From Acidobacteriota bacterium (GTDB taxonomy: Bacteria; Acidobacteriota; Vicinamibacteria; Vicinamibacterales; SCN-69-37), in NCBI GenBank assembly GCA_013203475.1, contig JABMNV010000051.1:1-35647 (forward strand): a stretch of 35,647 nt of DNA, read 5' to 3'. The notes under the pieces were generated by a model that ran no database searches, was not told the origin of the DNA, and saw only the letters and a list, made by a program, of their open reading frames with translations. Made by a program: the position numbers and the translations under genes. This document shows, one piece after another, positions 1 through 7,861 of the stretch (its first letter is position 1; every line of letters starts with the position of its first letter).

Positions 1-1284
1 GCGACCGAGGCGCTGATCGCGGGCGCGGGGCGCGGCGATGAGCGGCGGCATTTCCCGGAATCCCGTGATGCGCCGGAAGCCTGTGACGGCCTCGAGGACG
101 CCCGCCGCGACCCAGCGTAGCACCATCTGCCCCCCGCGCCACCGCTTGACGTTGCGCTTCACGTGGCGGGTGCGGCTGATGAGGCTCTCGGCCGCGTTCG
201 TGGTACTGAGCGATCGGCGCAGAGCGTCGGAAAGCCCGAGGCTCAGAATGGTCAGGGTTTCCTCCAAGCCTTCGCGCACACTGGCCGCGGCACTGGGATG
301 ATCGCGCTCGAGCCGCGTGGCCAGGTCGCGCAACCCCCGCGTGGCGGCGGCGCCGTCCGTACTCCGGTAGGCGCGCTGCAGGATCGCTTTCACCCACGGC
401 CGCTGGCGTTCCGGCAGATGGTCGAGGACATTCCGAAGCTTGTTCGCCTTATGCCGACGTCGGCATAAGGCGCACACGGCGCAGAACCGCGCGGTCAGCG
501 GGCCGTGGGTGCCCGCGCCCCAGGTGACGGTGTCCCACGCCTCGGCGGGCGCCGAGTCGGCAATGGCCACGGCGGTCTGTCGGCCGGGCACGTCCGCGAT
601 GGCGAAGGTCGCGCCGCCGCGAATGGCCACGCCATAGGCGAGGCCCAGCCGCTCCAGGCCGGCGCGAAACGCGGCGTTGCTGCCATAGTCGGCATCGACC
701 ACGACGCCCGTGATCGTGAAGCCCGCTTTCTGCACGCTGCGCACCTGCGCCAACGCCATCCGCCACTTCTCGCGAAAGACCAGGGTCGGCGGAATGCCGA
801 CGGTGGCGCGGCGGGCGGGATCGTCCATCCACGCGGCCGGCAGATACAGGTCCCACGCGAGGGGCCACGTGCGCCCGTCGGCGATCAACGCACTCGAGAC
901 GGCGACCTGGCAATTCCCGATCTTGCCCAACGCGCCGCAGTACTGGCGGTGCACCCCGACCGAGTGCGTCCCTTGCTTGGGAAAGCCCGTGTCATCGATC
1001 GCCAGGATCCCCGTGCGCACCGGCACGGTCGTCCGCAACTGCGTCCACACGCGGGTCGCGTCCCACGGCGAATGCGTGATGAAGTGCTGGAGGGCCTGAT
1101 ACTGGCCGGGATCACTGAGCCGGCCATGCATCGCCTCCATCGACTTCCGTTCGCTGTCGTTGAACAGGCCGTCGAGATACCGACGGACCGCCTCGCGTTG
1201 CGGTTGGCGACTGAAACAGGCGCTGAACCTGTCCAGGTAGCGGCCCACGCGGCGAAGCAGGGCGCGTGCGGAGTCCGTGGTCAT
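1..1284 (-). CDS. Chimeric transposase: IS701-like N-terminus fused in frame to IS256-like C-terminus (partial)
   Basis: The reading frame is open from an ATG at 1284 to the window edge (428 codons, no stop). Residues 1 to about 268 read like an IS701-family DDE transposase: an AIDDTGFPKQG motif carrying the first catalytic Asp, GVHRQYCGALGKIGNCQ, a WPLAWDLYLP motif, and VVDADYG carrying the second Asp. From about residue 275 the sequence changes family: LRNVLDHLPERQRPWV, LERDHPSAAAS, REGLEETLT, then KRWRGGQMVLRW and FRRITGFRE, which is the C-terminal half of an IS256/Mutator transposase. The switch falls in a CRRRHK segment encoded by a 28-bp palindrome at 445-472. The IS701 catalytic Glu region is absent; the Glu now comes from the IS256 part. 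Seen: continuous frame, no stop. Inferred: a recombination product of two insertion sequences. Whether it is active is unknown, and an assembly chimera must be excluded. Confidence 0.75.
   Translation of the reverse strand, partial: MTTDSARALLRRVGRYLDRFSACFSRQPQREAVRRYLDGLFNDSERKSMEAMHGRLSDPGQYQALQHFITHSPWDATRVWTQLRTTVPVRTGILAIDDTGFPKQGTHSVGVHRQYCGALGKIGNCQVAVSSALIADGRTWPLAWDLYLPAAWMDDPARRATVGIPPTLVFREKWRMALAQVRSVQKAGFTITGVVVDADYGSNAAFRAGLERLGLAYGVAIRGGATFAIADVPGRQTAVAIADSAPAEAWDTVTWGAGTHGPLTARFCAVCALCRRRHKANKLRNVLDHLPERQRPWVKAILQRAYRSTDGAAATRGLRDLATRLERDHPSAAASVREGLEETLTILSLGLSDALRRSLSTTNAAESLISRTRHVKRNVKRWRGGQMVLRWVAAGVLEAVTGFRRITGFREMPPLIAAPRARDQRLGR
445..472. repeat. 28-bp perfect palindrome at the transposase fusion joint
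   Basis: The arm CGCCTTATGCCGAC is followed directly by its exact reverse complement with no spacer; the symmetry fails at 444/473. It lies exactly where the coding sequence switches from IS701-like to IS256-like. It could be two insertion-sequence ends joined head to head, or paired inverted core sites of a tyrosine recombinase. The sequence does not decide between these. Confidence 0.8.
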
Positions 1285-1373
1285 GCGCGCGACGGTACGG
1301 AATCCCGTCGTGCGGTACAAGCAAAATCCGCGCTTTCAGGCCGAAATGCTCAACTCAACCTGGCAGAGTCGTG

Positions 1374-2543
1374 TTAAATGTCCAACAGAATCAACTGGTT
1401 AGCGGAATCGAGACAATTTACCGCGGTGCGATCGGGCTGGAGGGCGCATGAAATGGGCGTTTTCTCGAAGATCGAGACCGACAGGATCTGTAGCCACTGG
1501 TAGAGCGACCCCGGCAGTTGCAGTTCCTTCTTGACGATGGCGATGAGCACGTACGTCGCCACGGCGCACCAGATTTGTGTCTTGACCGCGTTCTCGCTGG
1601 TGCCCAGGAATCGCTGGATGCGCAGGTGCTGCTTGATCCATTTGAAGAACAGCTCGACCTGCCAGCGGCTCTTGTACAGCGCGGCAATCGTCAGGGCGGG
1701 CAGGCGGGTGTTGTTGGTCAGGAAGATCAGGGTCTTGCCGGACTCGGGATCCTTGTACCGGACGCGCCGCAGGTGATCGGGATAGTACCGGGCCGGATAG
1801 AGCCCATTGAGCAGGATGCGTTGATCGCAGATGACGCCGCCCCCACGATCGGTGGGCATCGAGTACACGCGTCGGGCGTCCATTCCGGCCTTGGCGCGGG
1901 TCACGAAGAACGCGCCCGCCTGCTGCAGCGCGTACAGGCGGGCGAAGTCCAGATAGCCGCGATCCATGACGTAGAAGGCCCCGGCCTCGACGGGCAGCAG
2001 ATCCAGGACATTGACTTCGTGGCACTTTCCGTCGCTGATATGGATAAACGCCGGAATCGCACCACGCAAGTCCAACAACGTGTGCAACTTGATGGCGGCC
2101 TTCGTGGTGCGAAACGGCGCCCACTCGAACAGGCTCAGACACAGATCGATGGTGGTGGCATCGAGCGCGTAGACGCTCGCATCGAGATCGAGCACCGACG
2201 GGTCGTGGGCATACAGGGCACGCGCACGTGCGATCAGGCGCTGCACCAGCGCGTGGTAGATTCGCCAGTCGCGCCGATTCAGCGCATCGGCCAGCGTCGA
2301 CCGCGCGGGCGGCGCCGTGAGACCCATGTGAGAGAGTTTCGCGTGATTGGCCGCCAGGCAGACCTCGATATCGCGCAGCGACTCGCGCCACGTCAACTGC
2401 GCGAACGCCAGGACGCGGAACACCTCGGCGCAGCCCAGCGTCCGCACGCCGGCATCGCCCTGATGGCGGGTGATGATGCGGCCGAATATCTTCCAAGGCA
2501 CGAACTCCATCACTTGGGCGAACAGCGTCTGGCCTGCATTCAT
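1374..2543 (-). CDS. IS4-family transposase, intact
   Basis: This is a 389-residue DDE transposase with the N-terminal DUF4372-like domain (about residues 5-75) and a DDE_Tnp_1 catalytic domain. The first catalytic Asp is in YALDATTIDLC, the second in YVMDRGYLDF, and the YREK signature is complete in YKSRWQVELFFKWIK with correct 2-3-6 spacing (Tyr, Arg, Glu, Lys), followed by HLRIQRFLGTS. Length and motifs are those of a full IS4 protein, so this copy may be functional. It faces the same way as the chimeric transposase just downstream, with only 89 bp between. No clear pair of terminal inverted repeats was found by eye; an end-like sequence lies near 2660-2690. Confidence 0.9.
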   Translation of the reverse strand: MNAGQTLFAQVMEFVPWKIFGRIITRHQGDAGVRTLGCAEVFRVLAFAQLTWRESLRDIEVCLAANHAKLSHMGLTAPPARSTLADALNRRDWRIYHALVQRLIARARALYAHDPSVLDLDASVYALDATTIDLCLSLFEWAPFRTTKAAIKLHTLLDLRGAIPAFIHISDGKCHEVNVLDLLPVEAGAFYVMDRGYLDFARLYALQQAGAFFVTRAKAGMDARRVYSMPTDRGGGVICDQRILLNGLYPARYYPDHLRRVRYKDPESGKTLIFLTNNTRLPALTIAALYKSRWQVELFFKWIKQHLRIQRFLGTSENAVKTQIWCAVATYVLIAIVKKELQLPGSLYQWLQILSVSIFEKTPISCALQPDRTAVNCLDSANQLILLDI

Positions 2544-2703
2544 ACGTCACTCCGGGTGCGACACACCCGCGAGCATCGTAGACGCGCCCGGCGCCATTCA
2601 AATCGTGGACACCCATAAATCTGCGGAAACCTCTGTTAATGTTGATCTTGCGGTCGCCAGGCCGCAGATAAACCGGACACTACTGAACAAAAGTAGAAGA
2701 GTC
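2544..2703. other. Upstream end of the IS4 element, non-coding
   Basis: This stretch separates the IS4 start codon from the first IS91-type end. Read toward the transposase it includes GTAGTGTCCGGTTTATCTG, which looks like an insertion-sequence terminus, but the matching left end was not identified. No gene is visible. Confidence 0.35.
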
Positions 2704-2745
2704 GCCGATAGGCCGTATAAAAGGGCTACCCAAAAGACATAAGCT
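2704..2745 (-). repeat. IS91-type element end, copy 1 (solo)
   Basis: The core GATAGGCCGTATAAAAGG is followed by a short hairpin (GGG-CTA-CCC) and then GACATAAG. The same core is found at 2996 and 3917, each time followed by a different hairpin and then (A/T)CATAAC, and there each lies 3' of IS91 transposase remains. This copy has no transposase left behind it; a protease-like fragment follows instead. I read it as the origin-side end of an IS91-family (HUH Y2) element. Confidence 0.6.
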
Positions 2746-2992
2746 TCGCGCACACGGTTGACGTGGACCAGGTGTCGGGCCTGTCATCGCAGCGTCCGCT
2801 CGTGCAGGCCGACATCTCACGAACGGATCACCCGGTGTTCTACGGCTACGAAGACACCGACTTCGTTGTGAAGTACGTCAACGGCCCCATTCTCCGAGTG
2901 GGTGTCGCCGACGCAGGGAACGTCCTCGCGCGCTACGTGGGTGGCGACGATGCCATGATTTCAGGTTTAATGACCGGAAGTGACGTGCCCGC
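2736..2992 (+). pseudogene. Internal fragment of an M14-carboxypeptidase-like gene
   Basis: An open frame encodes HTVDVDQVSGLSSQRPLVQ, then DHPVFYGYEDTDF, VKYVNGP and YVGGDDAMISGLMTGSDVP. This resembles the region after the catalytic domain of exported M14 zinc carboxypeptidases of Acidobacteriota (a DHP..GY...YVNGP...GG....SGLM pattern, from memory). It has no start and no stop of its own: the left side begins just after one IS91-type end and the right side stops at the next one (2996). It is a gene piece trapped between two mobile-element ends. The family assignment is tentative; the truncation on both sides is clear. Confidence 0.45.
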
Positions 2993-2995
2993 TGA

Positions 2996-3075
2996 GCCGA
3001 TAGGCCGTATAAAAGGACTGCCCCCAGTCATAACGCCTGTTTATCAGACCTTGGGGCAGTCTACCCAAGCGCGGA
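2996..3075 (-). repeat. IS91-type element end, copy 2
   Basis: The GCCGATAGGCCGTATAAAAGG core is identical to copy 1 over 21 bases. It is followed by a perfect GACTG-CCCC-CAGTC hairpin and TCATAACG. A second inverted copy, GGGGCAGTC, lies about 25 nt further on. The transposase remnant on the minus strand ends about 160 bp to the right, so this is the 3' (origin-side) end of that element. It directly truncates the M14-like fragment on its left. Confidence 0.65.
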
Positions 3076-3232
3076 TTACGAACGATCGAGCCCTCGCGCA
3101 TGATAGCCCCCGCCAATTCGTCCGCAATCGGGCAAGGCGACTCGGCCCGGGACAGGCCCCGCGCACACCTCCAGCCAATCAGGGCTCCGAAGGAACCGGA
3201 TTGGCCGTCAGCGTGTCTGTCCCGGAGTTGCG

Positions 3233-3895
3233 TCAGCCGTCGCTAGCCCACGCGAGATCAGCGCCGACGTCCAAAGGCAACGGCGGCTCGCGCGCAGGCC
3301 GCATCACCGGTACAGCGTCCGGTAAACCTAGATGCCGCAGGATGCGCGCCACGACCACCGCGTCACGGATCCGGTCCACCAGCGTCATCCGCCCCCCGCA
3401 CCGCGGACAGGCCAGGACATCGAACCCGAAGCTCCGCTCCATCAGTTCCGCCCAGTCCCAGTTGGGCCGGCGCCCGACCCGCTCGTGTCGACATTCGCCC
3501 GACGTCCCCGATCCGGAACTGTCGTCGGCGCCCTGCGCCGGAACAATCTCACTGCGCCACGCGGCACGCGGTGCCAACACGCCGTGATAGAGCACAAGAT
3601 TGATCCGCGGACGTGGCACCAGCGCCGCCAGGCGCTCGAGCAGTTCCACCGAATCAAACACCAGATGCGTCGTCCCATTCGCCCATCGGCGGCGCAACTC
3701 AAGCACCACCTGCCCCTCGGGACTCATGCGCAGGCGCTCCTGCCCCACCGCCGGGCGCAACGCGTACCGGCACAAGCGCTCCAAACGATCACGCGCACCC
3801 GCCCGCACCGCGATTCTGGCATGCAGATCAAACCCCTGCAGACGCGCGTGCCACTCACGCTGGGCCGTTGACGCAGGCGCCGCGACTGCGACGCC
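3233..3895 (-). pseudogene. IS91-family transposase, C-terminal fragment
   Basis: This is the C-terminal part of a Y2 HUH transposase: GFDLHARIAV, LERLCRYALRP, GQERLRMSPEGQVVLELRRRW, NGTTHLVFDSVELLERL, the INLVLYHGVLAPRAAWR segment, NWDWAELMERSFGFDVLACP with a CPRCGG zinc-binding-like pair, and an ending REPPLPLD. The N-terminal zinc domain and the HUH and Tyr motifs are missing, because the gene is cut on its 5' side at the next IS91-type end (3917). The stop codon is intact at 3233. It cannot be active by itself. Confidence 0.85.
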
Positions 3896-3916
3896 GCACC
3901 GCCTGACCGACAGCCC

Positions 3917-3985
3917 GCTGATAGGCCGTATGAAGGGCCTTTTCCCTGACATAACCCTTCCTGTCAGACATTGGGCACACCACCC
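3917..3985 (-). repeat. IS91-type element end, copy 3
   Basis: GATAGGCCGTATGAAGGG differs from the other two copies mainly in the last bases of the core. The following hairpin, AGGG-CCTTTT-CCCT, has a different sequence but the same position, then TGACATAACC and TGTCAGACATTGGGCA, which parallels TTATCAGACCTTGGGGCA of copy 2. It cuts off the 5' part of the preceding transposase fragment. Confidence 0.6.
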
Positions 3986-4091
3986 AGGCGCGGATCGCGC
4001 GCAAGAAGACACAAGAAAGCCAAGCGCAGAGGAGTCCATCGACTGCGACCGCAACAGGGGCAAGACCGATAGGTCCGCGCCGGGCTTTCTG

Positions 4092-4470
4092 TCAGCCGCC
4101 GCTCACCCACACGGGATCGGCGTCGACATCCAAGGGCAGCGGCGGCTCACGCTCGGGGCGCAACGTCGGCACGACCTGCCCGTCGGGCGTGACCCGCAGG
4201 CGATCCTGCCCCACCGACGCGAACCGATCGTCGCCCCCAGGCCTCACCGACATCCCCGCCCGCAGCCCCAGAGCAGCCATGCCTCGCACGGATGCCGCCG
4301 CCAGTCCCGCCAACGTCGGCATCTCGTCAGCCCACGGATCCGCCACATCAACACCATCACGCCCGTCGGACACACCGTGGCGCGCCAACAGGCGCCCTAT
4401 GCGCCTCGCCAGCGTCACCAGCAGCGGCGTCACGTCCGGCGCGACCGGTGTCCAGGTTCAACCTGCCAGC
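4092..4470 (-). pseudogene. IS91-family transposase, internally deleted fragment
   Basis: The frame reads LARRIGRLLARHGV, DPWADEMPTLAGLAAASV, then jumps from GGDDRF to SVGQDRLRVTPDGQVV and again straight to LRPEREPPLPLDVDADP and a stop. Compared with the fragment at 3233-3895 it has lost the FDLHA-LCRY segment and the roughly 150 residues between GQVV and the C-terminal tail. Both losses keep the frame. The upstream side ends at an in-frame stop near 4460. It is a deletion derivative of the same family, with its own element end at 3917. Confidence 0.75.
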
Positions 4471-4555
4471 GATTCACAGCCTGTGCTGGGCTCGCCATGT
4501 CGATCCCAACTCCAAGGATTAGACTCAAGAACAGCATTGTGGACGGATGATCCCA

Positions 4556-5866
4556 TCAGTCGCGAAACATGGCCGTCGTCGCTGAGGCGTCACCGTCGTT
4601 GGCGGCCGGCCTCAGACCAAGCACGTGGGCCATCATTTCGTAGAGATGAATATTCTCAATCGGGGGAATTATCAGACCACGACGGAACTGGGGCCCCACC
4701 GCGATGAGGAGGCCCTGCATCGACTTGGCGCTCGGATCATAGCCATGGTTGCCCCCCACCGAACGGGTCCCGTTCCGCCACTGGCTGACTTGGCGCTGCG
4801 TGCCGACGGACCAACCGTCGTCCGCGATGGTGACGATGGGCGGAATGCGCGGATTCGAGTTGTAGTGCAACGCCGCTGGGACCTCTTCGCGACGGTACAC
4901 CGAGAGAGACGGATGTTTGTCCTTGAGCGCCGCGTAGACGTGGTCGACCGTGTCGGTGCGTGGCCAGAGGCCCACTACTGGAGATACCCCGATGATGTCG
5001 ACTGTATCCACGTTGATGTAGTCGTCCAGCGTGACGATGCGGTCGTTCGCGGTTTCCGACATCCCGTGGTCGGAGACGATCACGTAGTGGACACGTGACG
5101 ACAAGCCGCCGAGCGCGTTCACTCCGTCGACCAGCGCTCCGATTTCCTCGTCGAGACCGGCTGCGGCCTCCAGCACCTCGGTCGAGTTCGGGCCGAAGGT
5201 GTGACCGATGGTGTCCACAGTGCTGAAGTACAGGGTTAGAAACGATGGACGCTGGAGTTCTGGTAACTGCAACCAGTCGAGTACCTGTTGTACCCGTTCT
5301 CGATTTGGCGTCGCGTCGACAAACGGTCTCCAGTGAGAGGGCCGCACACCACCGATGTCCACCTCGGAGCCCGGCCAGAACATGGACGCCGCGATGTGGC
5401 CCTGACGCTCTGCGGTGACCCACAGCGGCTCGCCGCCCCACCAGCGGCTGTCTCTCGACGTAGGCGCCGCCATCGAGAATCGCTCTCCAATCGTTGCGTC
5501 GAGCATGTTGTTGGCGACAATGCCGTGATGCTCGGGATAGAGCCCGGTCACGATCGTGTAGTGGCTGGGGAAGGTCTTGGAGGGGAACTGGGGAATGAGT
5601 CCCTCCGACCGGACGCCCGACGCGGCCAGTGCATTAAGGCGCGGCGTGACCGCCCGGTCGAGGTAGTCCCATCGCCATCCATCGAGGGAGACGAGGATCA
5701 GGATTGGCCGCTCGGCCTGAGCTGCGTGCTCAATCGGCTTAGGCGGTGCCGTCTGACAGGCGCCGGTGCTGACCGTTGCTATCGTCAGGACCAGCGCGAG
5801 GATCCAGCCCCAGTCGCTACGGGTTCGGGTCTTCAAGGTACGTGTAGCCGTGGAGTCCGTCTTCAT
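4556..5866 (-). CDS. Exported ENPP-type nucleotide pyrophosphatase/phosphodiesterase
   Basis: This 436-residue member of the alkaline phosphatase superfamily would hydrolyse phosphodiester or pyrophosphate bonds outside the cytoplasm. Metal and nucleophile residues are all visible: LDGWRWDY with Asp62, the nucleophile Thr98 in FPSKTFPSHYTIVTG, Asp218 and His222 in VDTIGH, Asp266-His267 in SDHGM, and His374 in GGNHGYDP. A basic N-terminus plus a hydrophobic stretch (about residues 20-36) ending TGAC suggests a signal peptide, possibly with a weak lipobox. The ATG lies 50 bp inside the end of speA on the same strand, so the genes are probably co-transcribed; no later ATG keeps the full signal sequence. 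Its 3' end borders the mobile-element region. The substrate cannot be read from sequence. Confidence 0.88.
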   Translation of the reverse strand: MKTDSTATRTLKTRTRSDWGWILALVLTIATVSTGACQTAPPKPIEHAAQAERPILILVSLDGWRWDYLDRAVTPRLNALAASGVRSEGLIPQFPSKTFPSHYTIVTGLYPEHHGIVANNMLDATIGERFSMAAPTSRDSRWWGGEPLWVTAERQGHIAASMFWPGSEVDIGGVRPSHWRPFVDATPNRERVQQVLDWLQLPELQRPSFLTLYFSTVDTIGHTFGPNSTEVLEAAAGLDEEIGALVDGVNALGGLSSRVHYVIVSDHGMSETANDRIVTLDDYINVDTVDIIGVSPVVGLWPRTDTVDHVYAALKDKHPSLSVYRREEVPAALHYNSNPRIPPIVTIADDGWSVGTQRQVSQWRNGTRSVGGNHGYDPSAKSMQGLLIAVGPQFRRGLIIPPIENIHLYEMMAHVLGLRPAANDGDASATTAMFRD

Positions 5867-7793
5867 AAAATCGGAGCAGTCGGCCTGACTCTTCGAATGT
5901 CAGGCGGCCCTCGCGCACCGACACTTCCACAGACGCGCGGAGCGTTCGCAGCAGCGTGTCGGCGTCAAATTCCACGTAGTCGAGCACTTCGCGCACGGTG
6001 TCGCCCTTGATGACCGAGTCCAGCACCACGTTGTTCGTGCTGTCCAGACTGACGTGGACGGCGTGTGTGTCGCCGAACAAGTTATGCAGGTCCCCGAGAA
6101 TTTCCTGGTACGCACCGACGAGAAAGACGCCGAGGTAATACGGATCACCGTTGAACCGATGTAGCGGCAATGTGCGGCGCACGTCTCGACGATCGATGAA
6201 CTGGTCGATCTTGCCGTCCGAATCACACGTGATGTCACCCAGCACGGCCGCGTGCGTGGGGGCCTCGTTCAGTCGGTGAATAGGCATCACGGGGAACAAC
6301 TGCTTGATCGCCCATGAGTCAGGAATCGACTGGAACAGCGAAAAATTGCAGAAGTATGTGTCGGCCAATGCGTCGTCCAGCGACTGCAAATCTTCCGGCA
6401 CATCTTCCATGGTCCGGGTCAGTTTTCGCAGCTTGCTGCAGATGGCCCAGTACAACGTCTCGGCCTGGCATCGTTGGTTCAGGGGGAGGTAGCCGCCATT
6501 AAATAGATTCAGCGCCATGTCGAGCGCCTGCTGGGCATCATGAAAACTTTCGAGTGCGTTACGTGCCGACAGGTTCTGGTGCGTCTCCTTGAGATCGACA
6601 AGGGGCTGCTCAAGCTCCTCGCCTTCTGTCGCGGCCGGAATGGCTTCGTCGCCGAAGCCTGAAACACCAAGCACGTTGAACACCAACATGCTGTGGTAGG
6701 CCACGATCGCCCGGCCACTCTCGGACACGATCGTCGGATGCTTCACTTTCGCCTCGTCGCACACGGATTGGATGTGGTACACGACGTCGTTCGCGTATTC
6801 CTGGAGCGTGTAGTTCACGCTCGACTCGAAGTTGGTCTGCGACCCGTCGTAGTCCACTCCCAGGCCGCCTCCGACGTCGAGCACTTCCAGGCCCGCGCCT
6901 TCCTTGACCAACTCGACGTAAATGCGCGCCGCCTCGTTGAGCGCGCCCTTGACGATGCGGATGTTGGGAATCTGGCTGCCAAGATGGAAGTGCAGAAGCT
7001 TGAAACAGTCCTCCATGCCCTGCGCCTTCAGCTCCTCCAGGCCCCGGAGGACTTCGGCGACGGTCAGGCCAAACTTCGAGCGGTAACCACCTGACGACTG
7101 CCACCGGCCGCCGCCTCGGGCCGCCAGCTTGACGCGCATCCCGATGTTGGGGCGGACCCCCACCTTCTTGGCGTACTCCAGCACCAGACCCAGCTCAGTG
7201 TATTTTTCAACCACGGGGATGATCTTGCGGCCCATCTTCAGGGCCAACATCGCCATCTCAATGAACTCGGCATCCTTGAAGCCGTTGCAGATAATCGGCG
7301 TGTCATTCGTGGTCATGGCAACCACGGCGAGTAGCTCCGGCTTGGAGCCCGCCTCAATACCGAAGCCGTATTCGCGGCCCAGGTCGAGCACTTCCTCAAC
7401 CACCTGCCGCTGCTGGTTCACCTTGATGGGGTAGACACAGACGTACTTGCCTTCGTACTGGTGCTGCGCCATGGCGGACTGAAAGGCGCCATGAATGTCG
7501 CTCAGCCTATGCTTAAGGATGTCGCGAAACCTGATCAGAATCGGAAGGTCGATTCCTCGCAGTTGAAGGTGATCGATCAATTCCTTGATATCAATGGCGC
7601 GACCGGGCTCTTTCGTCGCGTGCGCCAGGACATGGCCGTTCGGCCCCACGGAAAAATAGCCTTGTCCCCAGCGGTCCACATCGTAGAGTTCTGCGGCGTC
7701 TGTGACCGTCCATGGGTCGCCCTGACGCCAGGTCCGCTGCGAGCGGGTCGTCGTATTCACATGTCGATGATATCGATTTTTTACGACCGGCAC
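5817..7793 (-). CDS. speA: Biosynthetic arginine decarboxylase
   Basis: SpeA converts arginine to agmatine, the first step of the agmatine route to putrescine, using PLP in the cytoplasm. The 658-residue length is usual for the biosynthetic type. The N-terminus has WTVTDAAELYDVDRWGQGYF, the PLP lysine is Lys124 in VYPIKVNQQRQVV, and other family blocks are FGIEAGSKPELLAV, KLAARGGGRWQSSGG, FHLGSQIPNI, DVGGGLGVDYDGS and SESGRAIVAYHS, with PVMPIHRLNE and YQEILGDLHNLFGDTHAVHV near the C-terminus. The start is uncertain: GTG at 7793 gives the longest form, while GTG at 7760 leaves an N-terminus closer to the family norm; neither has a clear Shine-Dalgarno. The following ENPP gene starts inside its last codons. 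Confidence 0.96.
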   Translation of the reverse strand: MPVVKNRYHRHVNTTTRSQRTWRQGDPWTVTDAAELYDVDRWGQGYFSVGPNGHVLAHATKEPGRAIDIKELIDHLQLRGIDLPILIRFRDILKHRLSDIHGAFQSAMAQHQYEGKYVCVYPIKVNQQRQVVEEVLDLGREYGFGIEAGSKPELLAVVAMTTNDTPIICNGFKDAEFIEMAMLALKMGRKIIPVVEKYTELGLVLEYAKKVGVRPNIGMRVKLAARGGGRWQSSGGYRSKFGLTVAEVLRGLEELKAQGMEDCFKLLHFHLGSQIPNIRIVKGALNEAARIYVELVKEGAGLEVLDVGGGLGVDYDGSQTNFESSVNYTLQEYANDVVYHIQSVCDEAKVKHPTIVSESGRAIVAYHSMLVFNVLGVSGFGDEAIPAATEGEELEQPLVDLKETHQNLSARNALESFHDAQQALDMALNLFNGGYLPLNQRCQAETLYWAICSKLRKLTRTMEDVPEDLQSLDDALADTYFCNFSLFQSIPDSWAIKQLFPVMPIHRLNEAPTHAAVLGDITCDSDGKIDQFIDRRDVRRTLPLHRFNGDPYYLGVFLVGAYQEILGDLHNLFGDTHAVHVSLDSTNNVVLDSVIKGDTVREVLDYVEFDADTLLRTLRASVEVSVREGRLTFEESGRLLRFYEDGLHGYTYLEDPNP

Positions 7794-7861
7794 TGGACAA
7801 ATAATCGCGCCGGGAGGTTGACAGTCGCCTCAGGGGGCCTGGGGCGGCCGCTGTAGGCGGC

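Noticed and set aside
1518-2618. Long plus-strand open frame opposite the IS4 transposase
   Set aside because: It is the antisense of a gene with complete DDE and YREK motifs; the translation has biased composition and no recognisable domain.
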